From DASZOC01 sp035550975 (lineage in GTDB: Bacteria > Actinomycetota > CADDZG01 > WHSQ01), in NCBI GenBank assembly GCA_035550975.1, contig DASZOC010000054.1, positions 1-64,000 of the forward strand: a stretch of 64,000 nucleotides of DNA, given 5' to 3'. This document shows positions 32,024 to 41,368 of this stretch, piece after piece. The notes beneath the pieces are model-generated. The model saw nothing but the letters and a program-made list of their open reading frames with translations. It searched no databases and was not told the DNA's origin. A program made the position numbers and the translations under genes. Numbering within the stretch: the stretch's first letter is position 1; each line of letters begins with the position of its first letter.

Positions 32024-33796
32024 GTGGTTGAGGTCCCCGACAACGAGCTCGAGCGCAGGATCGCGCAGTACGACCGCGAGGTCCAGGAGCTCCAGGGCCA
32101 GGTGAAGCTCCTCGAGGAGGAGCTTGCTCTCACTCGCCGCAAGGCCGAAGCCGCGCCGCAACGGATCCACGAGCTCGAACGCCGTCTCGCGGAGACCGCC
32201 GAAGAGGTCGGAGCCACCCGGGAGAACAACGAGAAGCTGGCATCGACCCTGCGCGAGGCACGCGAGCAGCTGGTCGTCCTCAAAGACGAGCTCGAGAAGC
32301 TGAGCAAGCCGCCGGCGACGTATGCGATCTTCCTCGAGCCACAGGAAGGCGACACCGCCGACGTCTTCGTCAACGGTCGCAAGATGAGGGTCAACGTGTC
32401 GCCCGAGATCGACATCGCGGACATCGAGCGCGGGAAGCAAGTGATCCTCAACGAGGCCATGAACATCATCGAGGTCTCGGATTTCGAGATCCAGGGCGAG
32501 GTCGTCACCCTGAAGGAGGTCCTCGAGGACAAGCGCCGCGCCTTCATCATTGGGCGCACCGACGAAGAGCGTGTCGTGGAGCTTGCCAAACCCCTGCGCG
32601 AGAACCTCGGCAGCCTGCGTGCGGGCGACAGCCTCTTGCTCGAGCCGAAGTCGGGACACGTGCTGGAGAAGCTGCCCCGTCCCGAGGTCGAGGAGCTGAT
32701 CCTCGAAGAGGTGCCGGACATCTCCTATGAGGACATCGGCGGCCTCGACTCGCAGCTGGAAGAGATCCGTGACGCGGTGGAGCTGCCTTTCCTCCATGCC
32801 GACCTATTCAAAGAGCATCACCTCGAGCCGCCGAAGGGCATCCTGCTCTATGGCCCCCCCGGCTGCGGCAAGACGCTCGTTGCGAAGGCCGTCGCCAACT
32901 CGCTGGCGAAGAAGGTCGCAGCGAAGCTCGGCCGCGACGACCGCAGGTCGTACTTCCTGAACATCAAAGGCCCGGAGTTGCTGAACAAATACGTCGGCGA
33001 GACCGAGCGGCAGATCCGGTTGATCTTCCAGCGCGCGCGGGAGAAGTCGGAAGAAGGCGTGCCGATCATCGTGTTCTTCGACGAGATGGAGTCGCTCTTC
33101 CGGACCCGCGGCTCGGGCATCTCGAGCGACATCGAGTCGACGATCGTCCCGCAGCTGCTCGCGGAGATCGACGGTGTCGAGACGCTGAAGAACGTGATCG
33201 TCGTCGGCGCTTCGAACCGCGAGGACCTCATCGACCCTGCGATCCTTCGCCCGGGCCGACTCGACGTGAAGATCAAGATCGAGCGTCCGAACGAGACCGC
33301 GGCCGCAGACATCTTCCGCAAGTACCTAACGCCCGACCTGCCGCTGTCCGCGGACGAGGTCGAGAAGCACGGCTCGCCCGAGGGTGCGATCAAGGTCATG
33401 ATCGACGAGGTCGTCGAGAAGATGTACGCGGCCGACGAGGAGAACCAGTTCCTCGAGGTCACCTACGCGAACGGCGACAAAGAGGTGCTCTATTTCAAGG
33501 ACTTCTCCTCGGGCGCCATGATCGAGAACATCGTCCGCCGCGCCAAGAAGATCGCGATCAAGCGCGCGATCGCCGGCGAGGCGAAGGGGATCCGGGCGAA
33601 CGACCTCGTGCTTGCGATCCACCAGGAATACAAGGAGAACGAGGACCTGCCGAACACGACGAACCCCGACGACTGGGCGAAGATCTCGGGCAAGAAGGGC
33701 GAGCGCATCGTCTACATCCGCACGCTCGTGGGCGACCGCAGCGACGGTGAGGGATCGCGGCAGGTCGAGCGGGTCTCCACCGGCCAGTACCTGTAA
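32024..33796 (+). CDS. mpa: Proteasome-activating AAA ATPase Mpa/ARC
   Basis: The hexameric ATPase recognises pupylated proteins and feeds them to the 20S core. The 590-residue product has an N-terminal coiled coil (about residues 5-90), OB domains, and one AAA module with GPPGCGKTLVAKA, IVFFDEMESLF and RPGRLDVKIKIERP. It ends in GQYL, the exact C-terminal motif that docks actinobacterial Mpa into the core particle. The coiled coil normally binds Pup. Start is GTG 32024. Confidence 0.96.
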   Translation: MVEVPDNELERRIAQYDREVQELQGQVKLLEEELALTRRKAEAAPQRIHELERRLAETAEEVGATRENNEKLASTLREAREQLVVLKDELEKLSKPPATYAIFLEPQEGDTADVFVNGRKMRVNVSPEIDIADIERGKQVILNEAMNIIEVSDFEIQGEVVTLKEVLEDKRRAFIIGRTDEERVVELAKPLRENLGSLRAGDSLLLEPKSGHVLEKLPRPEVEELILEEVPDISYEDIGGLDSQLEEIRDAVELPFLHADLFKEHHLEPPKGILLYGPPGCGKTLVAKAVANSLAKKVAAKLGRDDRRSYFLNIKGPELLNKYVGETERQIRLIFQRAREKSEEGVPIIVFFDEMESLFRTRGSGISSDIESTIVPQLLAEIDGVETLKNVIVVGASNREDLIDPAILRPGRLDVKIKIERPNETAAADIFRKYLTPDLPLSADEVEKHGSPEGAIKVMIDEVVEKMYAADEENQFLEVTYANGDKEVLYFKDFSSGAMIENIVRRAKKIAIKRAIAGEAKGIRANDLVLAIHQEYKENEDLPNTTNPDDWAKISGKKGERIVYIRTLVGDRSDGEGSRQVERVSTGQYL

Positions 33797-33826
33797 CGAC
33801 CGGGGGCGGTAGCGGGGTCTTCGTCG

Positions 33827-33832
33827 TACCCT
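33827..33832 (+). promoter_or_regulatory. Putative -10 element of dop (leaderless)
   Basis: TACCCT is followed by 7 nt and the dop ATG at 33840; no ribosome binding site precedes it. Confidence 0.45.
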
Positions 33833-33839
33833 CGCAGGG

Positions 33840-35324
33840 ATGGCACTACCGAAGATCTGTGGGATCGAGACCGAATACGGGATCTCCGTGCGAGACGCAA
33901 CGGAGTTCAACCCGATCCTCACGTCGTCGCTGCTGATCAACGCGTACGCGCAACCTGCGTTCAAGCGCGTGAAGTGGGACTACGACGAAGAGAGCCCGCT
34001 ACGCGACGCCCGCGGCTTCGATCGTGTTCCTGCCGAGATAGCGGTCGAGGACGATTCGGGGCTGGTCAACGTCATCCTGCCGAACGGCGCCCGCTACTAC
34101 GTCGACCACGCGCACCCGGAATATTCGAGCCCGGAGTGCTCTAACCCACGCGATGGTGTGGTCTGGGACAAGGCCGGCGAGCGGATCCTGGAGGACTCGA
34201 TCGCCGCTGCTCATGCCGCGGTGCCCGATGGCGAGAAGGTCTTCATCTACAAGAACAACTCCGACGGCAAGGGCAACAGCTACGGCACGCACGAGAACTA
34301 CCTGCTGGATAGGAAGGTCCCGTTCGCTGACATCGTCAAGCACCTGACGCCGTTCTTGGTGACCCGCCAGGTCTACACCGGCGCCGGCAAGGTGGGGGCC
34401 GAGAACACGGCAGAGGCGGTCGACTACCAGATCTCGCAGCGAGCGGACTTCTTCGAGGTCGAGGTCGGGCTCGAGACCACTTTCAAGAGGCCGATCATCA
34501 ACACCCGCGACGAACCGCACGCAGATCCCGAGAAGTACCGGCGCCTCCACGTGATCGTCGGCGATGCCAACATGTGCGAGATCCCGACCTACCTGAAGCT
34601 CGGCGCGACGTCACTCGTCCTCAAGATGATCGAAGACGACTTCATCACGGACGATCTGTCGTTGCGCGAGCCGGTCCGCGCGATGCGATCGGTGTCGCAC
34701 GACGTCTCGTGTCGTAAGCCGTTGGAGATGGGCGACGGCCGCTCCGTCAGCGCGATCGAGCTCCAGTGGGAGTACCTGCGGCTGGCGAAGAAGTACGTCC
34801 AGGACTACGAGGACAACGACGCCGTGACCGCCGACGTGCTCGAACGGTGGGAGCGCGTGCTGGACCGGCTGGACGACGACCCGATGTCGCTGGAACGTGA
34901 GCTGGACTGGGTCGCGAAGCTGTCGGTCCTCGAGGCCTACCGCGAGCGGGACTCGCTCGGCTGGGACCACCCCAAGCTGCGCCTCATCGACCTCCAGTAC
35001 CACGACGTACAACGGTCGAAGGGCCTGTACTGGAAGCTGGTGTCGTCCGGCAAGATCGAGACGATCGTGACCGAAGAAGAGGTCGCGCACGCGGTCGACC
35101 ATCCGCCGACCGACACACGGGCGTACTTCCGGGGCGAGTGCTTGCGCAGGTTCTCACCGGTCATAGTGGCCGCGTCTTGGGACGCGCTGATCTTCGACAC
35201 CGGCGACGAACCACTTCGGAAGGTCCCGACGATGGAGCCGATGAAAGGCACGAAGGAGCACGTGCAGGCACTCCTCGATGCGAGCCCCGACGCCTCCACG
35301 CTGCTCGCGAACCTGTCGCGGTGA
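33840..35324 (+). CDS. dop: Pup deamidase/depupylase Dop
   Basis: Dop deamidates the C-terminal Gln of Pup and removes Pup from substrates. The 494-residue protein has the carboxylate-amine ligase fold shared with PafA: ICGIETEYGIS with the Mg-binding Glu, RYYVDHAHPEYSSPE with the catalytic Asp, NNSDGKGNSYGTHENYL and INTRDEPHAD. Length and the N-terminal insertion (PLRDARGFDRVP loop) distinguish it from PafA. Its stop overlaps the M14 peptidase start as GTGA; pup, expected here, is not found. Confidence 0.94.
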   Translation: MALPKICGIETEYGISVRDATEFNPILTSSLLINAYAQPAFKRVKWDYDEESPLRDARGFDRVPAEIAVEDDSGLVNVILPNGARYYVDHAHPEYSSPECSNPRDGVVWDKAGERILEDSIAAAHAAVPDGEKVFIYKNNSDGKGNSYGTHENYLLDRKVPFADIVKHLTPFLVTRQVYTGAGKVGAENTAEAVDYQISQRADFFEVEVGLETTFKRPIINTRDEPHADPEKYRRLHVIVGDANMCEIPTYLKLGATSLVLKMIEDDFITDDLSLREPVRAMRSVSHDVSCRKPLEMGDGRSVSAIELQWEYLRLAKKYVQDYEDNDAVTADVLERWERVLDRLDDDPMSLERELDWVAKLSVLEAYRERDSLGWDHPKLRLIDLQYHDVQRSKGLYWKLVSSGKIETIVTEEEVAHAVDHPPTDTRAYFRGECLRRFSPVIVAASWDALIFDTGDEPLRKVPTMEPMKGTKEHVQALLDASPDASTLLANLSR

Positions 35325-37291
35325 GCCTCCACCCGCGCGCCGGCGCGATCGCCCCGAAGCGACCCGTCGGGCATCGTGACCCCGTGAGGCCGGCGGTCGC
35401 CGTAGCGATGGCGCTGACGCTGATCCTGGCTGTCGCGGCACCGGCGATCTCGTCACCCGTGTGTCCCGACGAGCCGCGCACGGCGTGTGGGGGCCGCGTG
35501 TTCCCCGAGGCCGAGCGCACCGCGAGCTTCCTCCAGCACGACAACGGCGAGTACCTAGCCGGCCTGAAGGCGCTGGAGCGCGACTACCCGCGTTTCATCC
35601 GCGTTCGCACGTTGTCGGAGTTCCTCGGGCACGACGCGCTGTCGGCAGGGGGCCGCGACCTGATCCTGATAGAGATCACGGACTTCAACGTGCCGGCGAG
35701 TGAGAAGGTCACCGGCGCCGCGTCGATCGGCGTGCACGGCAACGAACGGGCCGGTGTGGAAGGTGCGGCCCGCTATATCGAGGATGTCGTCAGGTGGGCT
35801 GCGGAAGAACCCGATCACAAGCTTCGGAACGGCACGACCAAAGACTCGATAGCGATCGGCGCCCGCGATGCCCTCGGGAAGGTCCATCTGTATCTGTGTG
35901 CCGTCAACCCGGACGGGTGGGCGCGGGGCGACGCTCAGAACGGCGGGGTGTTCATGCGTGGCAACGCGAACGGGATCGACCTCAACAGGCAGTTCCCGAC
36001 GAAGGGATGGACCAACGTGAATCGAGCGTTGGCTCTGACCGAGCCCGAGGCCGACGTGTGGGACGAAGCGGTCAGGAAGATCGATCCGGTGATCAGCGTC
36101 GACCTGCACGGGGAGCTGACTTCGGCCAACGACGCGTTCGCCGACATCATGCTTCCTGCCGGTCAATGGAACCCGGCCGAGCAGATCCGTCACGAATCCT
36201 TCGCGCGCCACATGAAGACCAACATCGCCCGGTGGTTCGAGAAACAGGGGGTCGAAGCGCACGAAGCGACCGGAGTCTCGGGGATGAGGCCGGCGGAGTA
36301 CGCGACCGGCTTCGACGTGGTCGGCTACGACGATTCCGGGTTCATGGGGGACTGGTTCACCGAGCAGATCGGCACCGTGGACCTCGACGTAGAACACTTC
36401 TTCTCCCACTACGTCCCGAACACGACGTGGATACCCGCGTTGGAGGACGCGCATATCGCTGCCGTTCGGGGCGAGCTCGAGACGATGATCGTCGACGCAC
36501 CTCGGCTCGGACGTGTGAATCCGATCCTTAGGCTCGGTCGCGTCGGCTATATGCACGATCCGCGCGTCGTGCGGTCTAGCGACGGGTACGGTGGACCGCA
36601 GCCGCCCGAGAACGTCGACCCGCGCCCGTACCACTCGACCCGGATGACCTACTTCGCCGACCTCGGGAGGCGGACGACGCGGCCCGTCCGCAAGTTGTGG
36701 AGCAACCAGGTGACTCGCCGGGCTCTGCGAGGACTCGACACCTTCGTCATCGCCGACCACCCGTTCCCGCGCACGCGGTCCGGCGACAAGCCGGTCGCGG
36801 CCCGCATAGCTCGTTCGCTGAGGTCGTTCGTCAAGCGGGGGGGCAACCTCGTGCTCACGGACCGGGCGATGCGGTTGCTCGGTCGCCTGCGCGTGGTCCC
36901 GAAAAAGACGGTGTCGCGCCAGCTCTACAACGCCGGACACCTCGACATCACCGACTTCTCAGATCGCTACACCCGCGGCCTCAACGAGACCGCCAGCCAG
37001 ACGTACTACGAGGTTCCGCTCGGATTCAACCCGAACGAAGACGGCTCGCCGCACTGGTCCGTCGCGCGGCGGGCGTGGGAGAAGGCCGGCGGCGTGTCGG
37101 TCGCATACGTAGAGGACGAGGATCGCATCGGCCTCGGCCGCATCAAGGTCGGGCGCGGCACGATCGGCATCATCGGCGCCCTGCTGCCGGTCGCGACGGA
37201 GAAGCTCGACCATCTCTACGGCTTGGCCGACTACGCGGTGACGGCGGCCGGTGGGCGGATACTGCACAACATGATCTCCTCGGGGCGCTAG
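35321..37291 (+). CDS. Secreted M14 (carboxypeptidase-like) metallopeptidase
   Basis: The 656-residue product has a hydrophobic N-terminal export signal (VAVAMALTLILAVAAPAISS) and an M14 zinc-peptidase domain. Zinc ligands are in GVHGNERAG (HxxE) and SVDLHGEL, with GIDLNRQFP for substrate binding and DLDVEHFF as candidate catalytic Glu region. The C-terminal 200 residues form a separate domain with GLDTFVIADHP and FVKRGGNLVLTDRAM, resembling a class I glutamine amidotransferase-like fold. Start could be GTG 35321 or GTG 35384. It sits between dop and prcB, where pup normally lies. Confidence 0.82.
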   Translation: MSLHPRAGAIAPKRPVGHRDPVRPAVAVAMALTLILAVAAPAISSPVCPDEPRTACGGRVFPEAERTASFLQHDNGEYLAGLKALERDYPRFIRVRTLSEFLGHDALSAGGRDLILIEITDFNVPASEKVTGAASIGVHGNERAGVEGAARYIEDVVRWAAEEPDHKLRNGTTKDSIAIGARDALGKVHLYLCAVNPDGWARGDAQNGGVFMRGNANGIDLNRQFPTKGWTNVNRALALTEPEADVWDEAVRKIDPVISVDLHGELTSANDAFADIMLPAGQWNPAEQIRHESFARHMKTNIARWFEKQGVEAHEATGVSGMRPAEYATGFDVVGYDDSGFMGDWFTEQIGTVDLDVEHFFSHYVPNTTWIPALEDAHIAAVRGELETMIVDAPRLGRVNPILRLGRVGYMHDPRVVRSSDGYGGPQPPENVDPRPYHSTRMTYFADLGRRTTRPVRKLWSNQVTRRALRGLDTFVIADHPFPRTRSGDKPVAARIARSLRSFVKRGGNLVLTDRAMRLLGRLRVVPKKTVSRQLYNAGHLDITDFSDRYTRGLNETASQTYYEVPLGFNPNEDGSPHWSVARRAWEKAGGVSVAYVEDEDRIGLGRIKVGRGTIGIIGALLPVATEKLDHLYGLADYAVTAAGGRILHNMISSGR

Positions 37292-37316
37292 GCGCCTGCC
37301 GCTCCCGGCGAGCGAT

Positions 37317-37322
37317 TATCGT
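37317..37322 (+). promoter_or_regulatory. Putative -10 element of prcB (leaderless)
   Basis: TATCGT lies exactly 7 nt before the prcB ATG at 37330, without a ribosome binding site. Confidence 0.4.
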
Positions 37323-37329
37323 GACGCCC

Positions 37330-38187
37330 ATGGAACCGCCATTCGCCGATCACCTGCGCATACCCGTGCACGGGCCCGGGGCGTCTTTCTCCGAGCTCTT
37401 GAAGAACCACGACCCCGACCTCCTGCCGGGGCGGAACGTAGAGGGACAGGTTCACGCGCCGGAGGGGACGACCGTCCTCGCGTTGCGTTTCGCCGACGGC
37501 GTCATCATGGCGGGGGACCGCCGCGCAACCGAAGGGTTCCAGATCGCCCACCGGTCGATCGAGAAGGTCTTCGAGGCGGACGACATGTCGGCGGTGGGGA
37601 TCGCGGGGGCCGCAGGGCCCGCGGTCGAGATGGTGCGCCTGTTCCAGACCGAGCTCGAGCACTACGAGAAGGTCGAGGGGGAGCGGCTTAGCCTCGAGGG
37701 CAAGGCGAACAAGCTTTCGCAGATGATCCGCGCCAACCTGCCTGCGGCGATGCAAGGTCTCGCGGTCGTGCCGGTGTTCGCCGGCTTCGACGAAGGTCGC
37801 GGTGAGGGGCGGATCTTCAAATACGACATCACTGGGGGCCGTTACGAGGAGGACGATTACCACGCGACGGGCTCGGGCGGCAAGGACGCGCGGTCGTCGC
37901 TCAAGAAACGGTTCCGTGCGGACCTGTCGCGCGACGAGGCCGTCAAGGTCGCGATCGAGGCCTTGTTCGACGCGGCCGACGAGGACGTCGGCACGGGAGG
38001 CCCGGACCTCATGCGCGGGATCTTCCCAACCGTCGTCGCTCTCACGGAATCGGGAACCGTAGAGATCGCGGAGGACGAGATCCGCAGGCTCTTCGAGGAG
38101 CTCATCTCCGAGCGGCGCGATCGGATGTTGCAGCCGGAGACCCACACCGTCGGCGTACGCCGCCCCCACGAGGAGGGCGAGGTCTGA
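37330..38187 (+). CDS. prcB: 20S proteasome beta subunit
   Basis: The 285-residue precursor has a 46-residue propeptide ending APEG, then the mature N-terminus TTVLALRFADGV with the catalytic Thr47. Asp and Lys of the active site are in IMAGDRRAT and IEKVFEAD. Other family motifs are SGGKDARSSLKKR (compare the GSGS loop) and GGPDLMRGIFPTVV. It forms the proteolytic inner rings. Its stop overlaps the prcA start as TGATG. Confidence 0.95.
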   Translation: MEPPFADHLRIPVHGPGASFSELLKNHDPDLLPGRNVEGQVHAPEGTTVLALRFADGVIMAGDRRATEGFQIAHRSIEKVFEADDMSAVGIAGAAGPAVEMVRLFQTELEHYEKVEGERLSLEGKANKLSQMIRANLPAAMQGLAVVPVFAGFDEGRGEGRIFKYDITGGRYEEDDYHATGSGGKDARSSLKKRFRADLSRDEAVKVAIEALFDAADEDVGTGGPDLMRGIFPTVVALTESGTVEIAEDEIRRLFEELISERRDRMLQPETHTVGVRRPHEEGEV

Positions 38188-38867
38188 TGGCCATGCCGTA
38201 TTACGTCTCGCCCGAGCAGATGATGAAGGACAAGGCGGATTACGCGCGCAAAGGGATTGCCCGCGGCAAGTCCGTGATCGTCTTCGAGTACTCCGACGGG
38301 ATCGTCTTCATCGCCGAGAACCCGTCCGCGACGTTGCACAAGATCTCGGAGATCTACGACCGCATCGCGTTCGCCGGCGTGGGCAAGTTCAACGAGTTCG
38401 AGCAACTGCGTATCGGCGGCATCCGGCTCGTGGACATGAAGGGGTATTCGTACTCGCGCGAGGACGTGACGGCGAAGGGCCTGGCGAACGCCTATTCGCA
38501 GACGCTGGGCAACATCTTCACCGGCGAGCTGAAACCGTACGAATGCGAGGTGCTGGTCGCGGCGGTCGGCGAGACCCCGGAGACGAACGAGCTGTTCCAC
38601 ATCCTGTTCGACGGATCGGTCACCGACCGTACCGGCTGGGTCGCGATGGGCGGGCAATCCGACGCGCTCGGGACGCATCTCAAGGAGAAGTATCCCGCGA
38701 AGACCCCCGACCTGAAAGCTGCAGTCAAGCTCGCCCTCGACGCGTTGAAGTCGGTCGAGGGCAAAGACGTCCCGCCCGGCGCGCTCGAGGTCGCGGTGCT
38801 CGACCGCACGCGCAACCGCAGGAAGTTCCGCCGCTTGAGCGAAAGCGAGCTCGCGAAGCTCCTCTAG
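38187..38867 (+). CDS. prcA: 20S proteasome alpha subunit
   Basis: The 226-residue alpha subunit forms the outer gating rings. It begins MAMPYYVSPEQMMKDKADYARKG, the actinobacterial form of the alpha N-terminal helix, and includes ARGKSVIVFEYSDGIVFIAEN and DRIAFAGVGKFNEFEQLR. No N-terminal Thr is present, as expected for a non-catalytic subunit. One-base overlap with prcB ensures coupled synthesis of both subunits. Confidence 0.95.
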   Translation: MAMPYYVSPEQMMKDKADYARKGIARGKSVIVFEYSDGIVFIAENPSATLHKISEIYDRIAFAGVGKFNEFEQLRIGGIRLVDMKGYSYSREDVTAKGLANAYSQTLGNIFTGELKPYECEVLVAAVGETPETNELFHILFDGSVTDRTGWVAMGGQSDALGTHLKEKYPAKTPDLKAAVKLALDALKSVEGKDVPPGALEVAVLDRTRNRRKFRRLSESELAKLL

Positions 38868-38885
38868 CTACGCCGGCCTCAGGCA

Positions 38886-38891
38886 TATCCT
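38886..38891 (+). promoter_or_regulatory. Putative -10 element of pafA (leaderless)
   Basis: TATCCT is followed by 6 nt and the pafA ATG at 38898. Confidence 0.45.
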
Positions 38892-38897
38892 GACGCG

Positions 38898-40250
38898 ATG
38901 GAGCGTCGCATCTTCGGTACCGAGAACGAGTACGGCGTCACGTGCACGTTCAAAGGCCAACGCCGACTCTCGCCGGACGAGGTCGCGCGCTATCTGTTCC
39001 GGCGTGTCGTGTCGTGGGGACGATCGTCGAACGTGTTCCTCGAGAACGGCGCGCGCCTCTACCTCGACGTGGGATCACACCCCGAATACGCGACTCCGGA
39101 GTGCGACACGGTCTACGACCTCGTCGTTCACGACAAGGCGGGTGAACGGATCCTCGAAGGCCTGCTGAAGGCCGCCGAGGCTCGTCTGCGCGAAGAAGGC
39201 ATCTCCGGTGAGATCTACCTGTTCAAGAACAACACCGACTCCGCCGGGAACTCCTACGGTAGCCACGAGAACTACCTCGTGTCTCGCTACGGTGAGTTCG
39301 GCCGTCTCGCCGAGGTGATGATCCCATTCTTCGTGACGCGGCAGATCTTCGCGGGGGCAGGGAAGGTCCTGCAGACCGCCCGCGGCGCGCTGTTCTGCAT
39401 CTCACAGCGGGCCGAGCACATCTGGGAAGGTGTCTCGTCGGCCACCACCCGGTCCCGGCCGATCATCAACACGCGCGACGAACCGCACGCCGACGCGGAG
39501 AAGTACCGGCGTCTGCACGTGATCGTCGGCGACTCGAACATGAACGAGTGGGCGTCCTACCTGAAGGTCGGGGCCACCGCGCTCCTGCTGCGGATGGTCG
39601 AAGAGGGCGTGCAGATCCGCGACATGACGCTCGAGAACCCGATCCGGGCGATACGCGAGATCTCGCACGACGTCTCGTGCAAGCGACGGGTCCGGCTGGC
39701 GAACGGTCGCGAGGCCTCCGCGCTGGACATGCAGAAGGAATACCTCGACAAGGCACTGCGCTGGGTGGACCAGCGCGACGATCGCGTTCTGAAGGAGATC
39801 GCGGGGATGTGGCAGCACGCGATCCACAACCTCGAGCACGACCAGGACGCTCTGGTGCGTCAGGTGGACTGGATCGCGAAGCGGAAGCTGGTGGAGACCT
39901 ACCGCGCCCGCCACAAGCTCCCGCTGGCCCACCCCCGGATCGCGCTGATGGACCTCGCGTACCACGACGTCAACCGCAAGCGCGGCCTGTATTACATCCT
40001 CGAACGCAGGGGCGAAGCCGAGCGGATGTGCGACGAGGAAGACATCGAACGCGCCACGCAGGAGCCGCCGCAGACCACGCGGGCGAAGCTACGCGGTGAG
40101 TTCATCCGTGCCGCGAAGCGCAAGCGGCGCGATTTCACGGTGGACTGGGTGCATCTGAAGCTCAACGACCAAGCGCAGCGCACCGTGTTGTGCAAGGACC
40201 CGTTCCGATCGGTCGACGAACGGGTCGCGAAGCTGATCGCCTCACTCTAG
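38898..40250 (+). CDS. pafA: Pup--protein ligase PafA
   Basis: PafA attaches Pup to lysines of target proteins. The 450-residue protein has RRIFGTENEYGVTC with the metal-binding Glu, RLYLDVGSHPEYATPE with the catalytic Asp, KNNTDSAGNSYGSHENYL, INTRDEPHADAEKYRRLHVI and the C-terminal domain VDWVHLKLND. It is about 45 residues shorter than Dop and lacks the Dop loop, fitting the ligase. The DUF3866 gene follows directly after its stop. Confidence 0.95.
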   Translation: MERRIFGTENEYGVTCTFKGQRRLSPDEVARYLFRRVVSWGRSSNVFLENGARLYLDVGSHPEYATPECDTVYDLVVHDKAGERILEGLLKAAEARLREEGISGEIYLFKNNTDSAGNSYGSHENYLVSRYGEFGRLAEVMIPFFVTRQIFAGAGKVLQTARGALFCISQRAEHIWEGVSSATTRSRPIINTRDEPHADAEKYRRLHVIVGDSNMNEWASYLKVGATALLLRMVEEGVQIRDMTLENPIRAIREISHDVSCKRRVRLANGREASALDMQKEYLDKALRWVDQRDDRVLKEIAGMWQHAIHNLEHDQDALVRQVDWIAKRKLVETYRARHKLPLAHPRIALMDLAYHDVNRKRGLYYILERRGEAERMCDEEDIERATQEPPQTTRAKLRGEFIRAAKRKRRDFTVDWVHLKLNDQAQRTVLCKDPFRSVDERVAKLIASL

Positions 40251-41330
40251 ATGCCGTCGTTCCGTCAGACCACGATCGCCGAGGTCACCGACACTGCCGA
40301 CGATCTGATCCGGGCGACGGTGGACCTGGACGGGCACGCGACCGAGGCGTTCGGCTTCCCACGGATGCTGGGTCCGGTCGGCGCCGGCGACCGCGTGGTT
40401 GTGAACACGACCGGCGTCGAGTTGGGGCTCGGTACCGGGGGCATCGTCTTCATCCTGTGGAACCTCGACGGTGCCGGGCCACCGCGCGACCTCCACGGGC
40501 ACATCATGAAGCTCCGCTACACCCCGTGGCAGACCGAGGTGGTCAGCGTCGAAGCGCCCGAGAGCCCGCACCACGACGCGATCGCCGCGGTCGAGACGAT
40601 CGAAGGTATGCCCGTCGTCGCCTGCACGCTCCATTCGCAGGTTGCGGCCATCGCGGCCGGCGTCAAGGCGGCACGTCCAGACGCGCGCGTCGGTTACCTG
40701 ATGACCGACGGAGCGTCTCTTCCGATCGCGTGGAGCGACCTGATGCGACAGATGCGGACCGGCCATCTCGTGGACGTCACGTGTACCAGCGGCCACGCGT
40801 TCGGCGGTGATCTCGAGGCGGTCACGATCTTCAGTGGCCTCGCGGCGCTGCGCACTATCAGTGGGTGTGACGTGGCGATCGCAGGCATGGGCCCGGGGGT
40901 GGTGGGGACGTCTACGGTGCTCGGACATACGGCGCTGGAACAAGGCCACCTCCTGGACGCATCGTCCGCGCTCGGTGGACGCGCGATCGCGTGTCTGCGG
41001 ATGTCCTACTCCGACGACAGGCCGCGCCATCGCGGTGTCAGCCACCACACGCTTACCGCCCTGAGGCTCGCGACCCACCGGCGCGCGACGGTGGTCGTGC
41101 CGGAGCTCGGACGTGAGCGGATCGACGCGATAAGCGCTCAGTTGCAAGGCGCGGGGATAGACACCAAGCACGAGGTCGTGACGGCCGACGGGGGGGCGGG
41201 GATCGATCTGCTCGTCGAGCGGGATGTTCGTCCTAGCTCGATGGGCAGATCGTTCGAGCAGGTGCCGGAGCTCTTCCTCGCCGCGAGTGCGGCCGGCGCC
41301 TACGCTGCAGGTGCGGCGGGAGTGGCCTAG
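40251..41330 (+). CDS. DUF3866 family protein
   Basis: The 359-residue product matches DUF3866, a family found in actinobacteria and Firmicutes without known function. Features are a barrel-like N-terminal region (GDRVVVNTTGVELGLGTGG), HGHIMKLRYTPWQ, and a Gly-rich segment (GMGPGVVGTSTVLGHTALEQG) that may bind a nucleotide or phosphate. The ATG directly abuts the pafA stop, so it is translated from the same message. Its place between pafA and pafB suggests a link to this locus. Confidence 0.75.
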   Translation: MPSFRQTTIAEVTDTADDLIRATVDLDGHATEAFGFPRMLGPVGAGDRVVVNTTGVELGLGTGGIVFILWNLDGAGPPRDLHGHIMKLRYTPWQTEVVSVEAPESPHHDAIAAVETIEGMPVVACTLHSQVAAIAAGVKAARPDARVGYLMTDGASLPIAWSDLMRQMRTGHLVDVTCTSGHAFGGDLEAVTIFSGLAALRTISGCDVAIAGMGPGVVGTSTVLGHTALEQGHLLDASSALGGRAIACLRMSYSDDRPRHRGVSHHTLTALRLATHRRATVVVPELGRERIDAISAQLQGAGIDTKHEVVTADGGAGIDLLVERDVRPSSMGRSFEQVPELFLAASAAGAYAAGAAGVA

Positions 41331-41356
41331 CGCACGGGCGTTGAGCGTCGCCTGGT

Positions 41357-41362
41357 TACCCT
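41357..41362 (+). promoter_or_regulatory. Putative -10 element of pafBC (leaderless)
   Basis: TACCCT is followed by 6 nt and the pafB ATG at 41369; no ribosome binding site is present. Confidence 0.45.
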
Positions 41363-41368
41363 GAGCGC

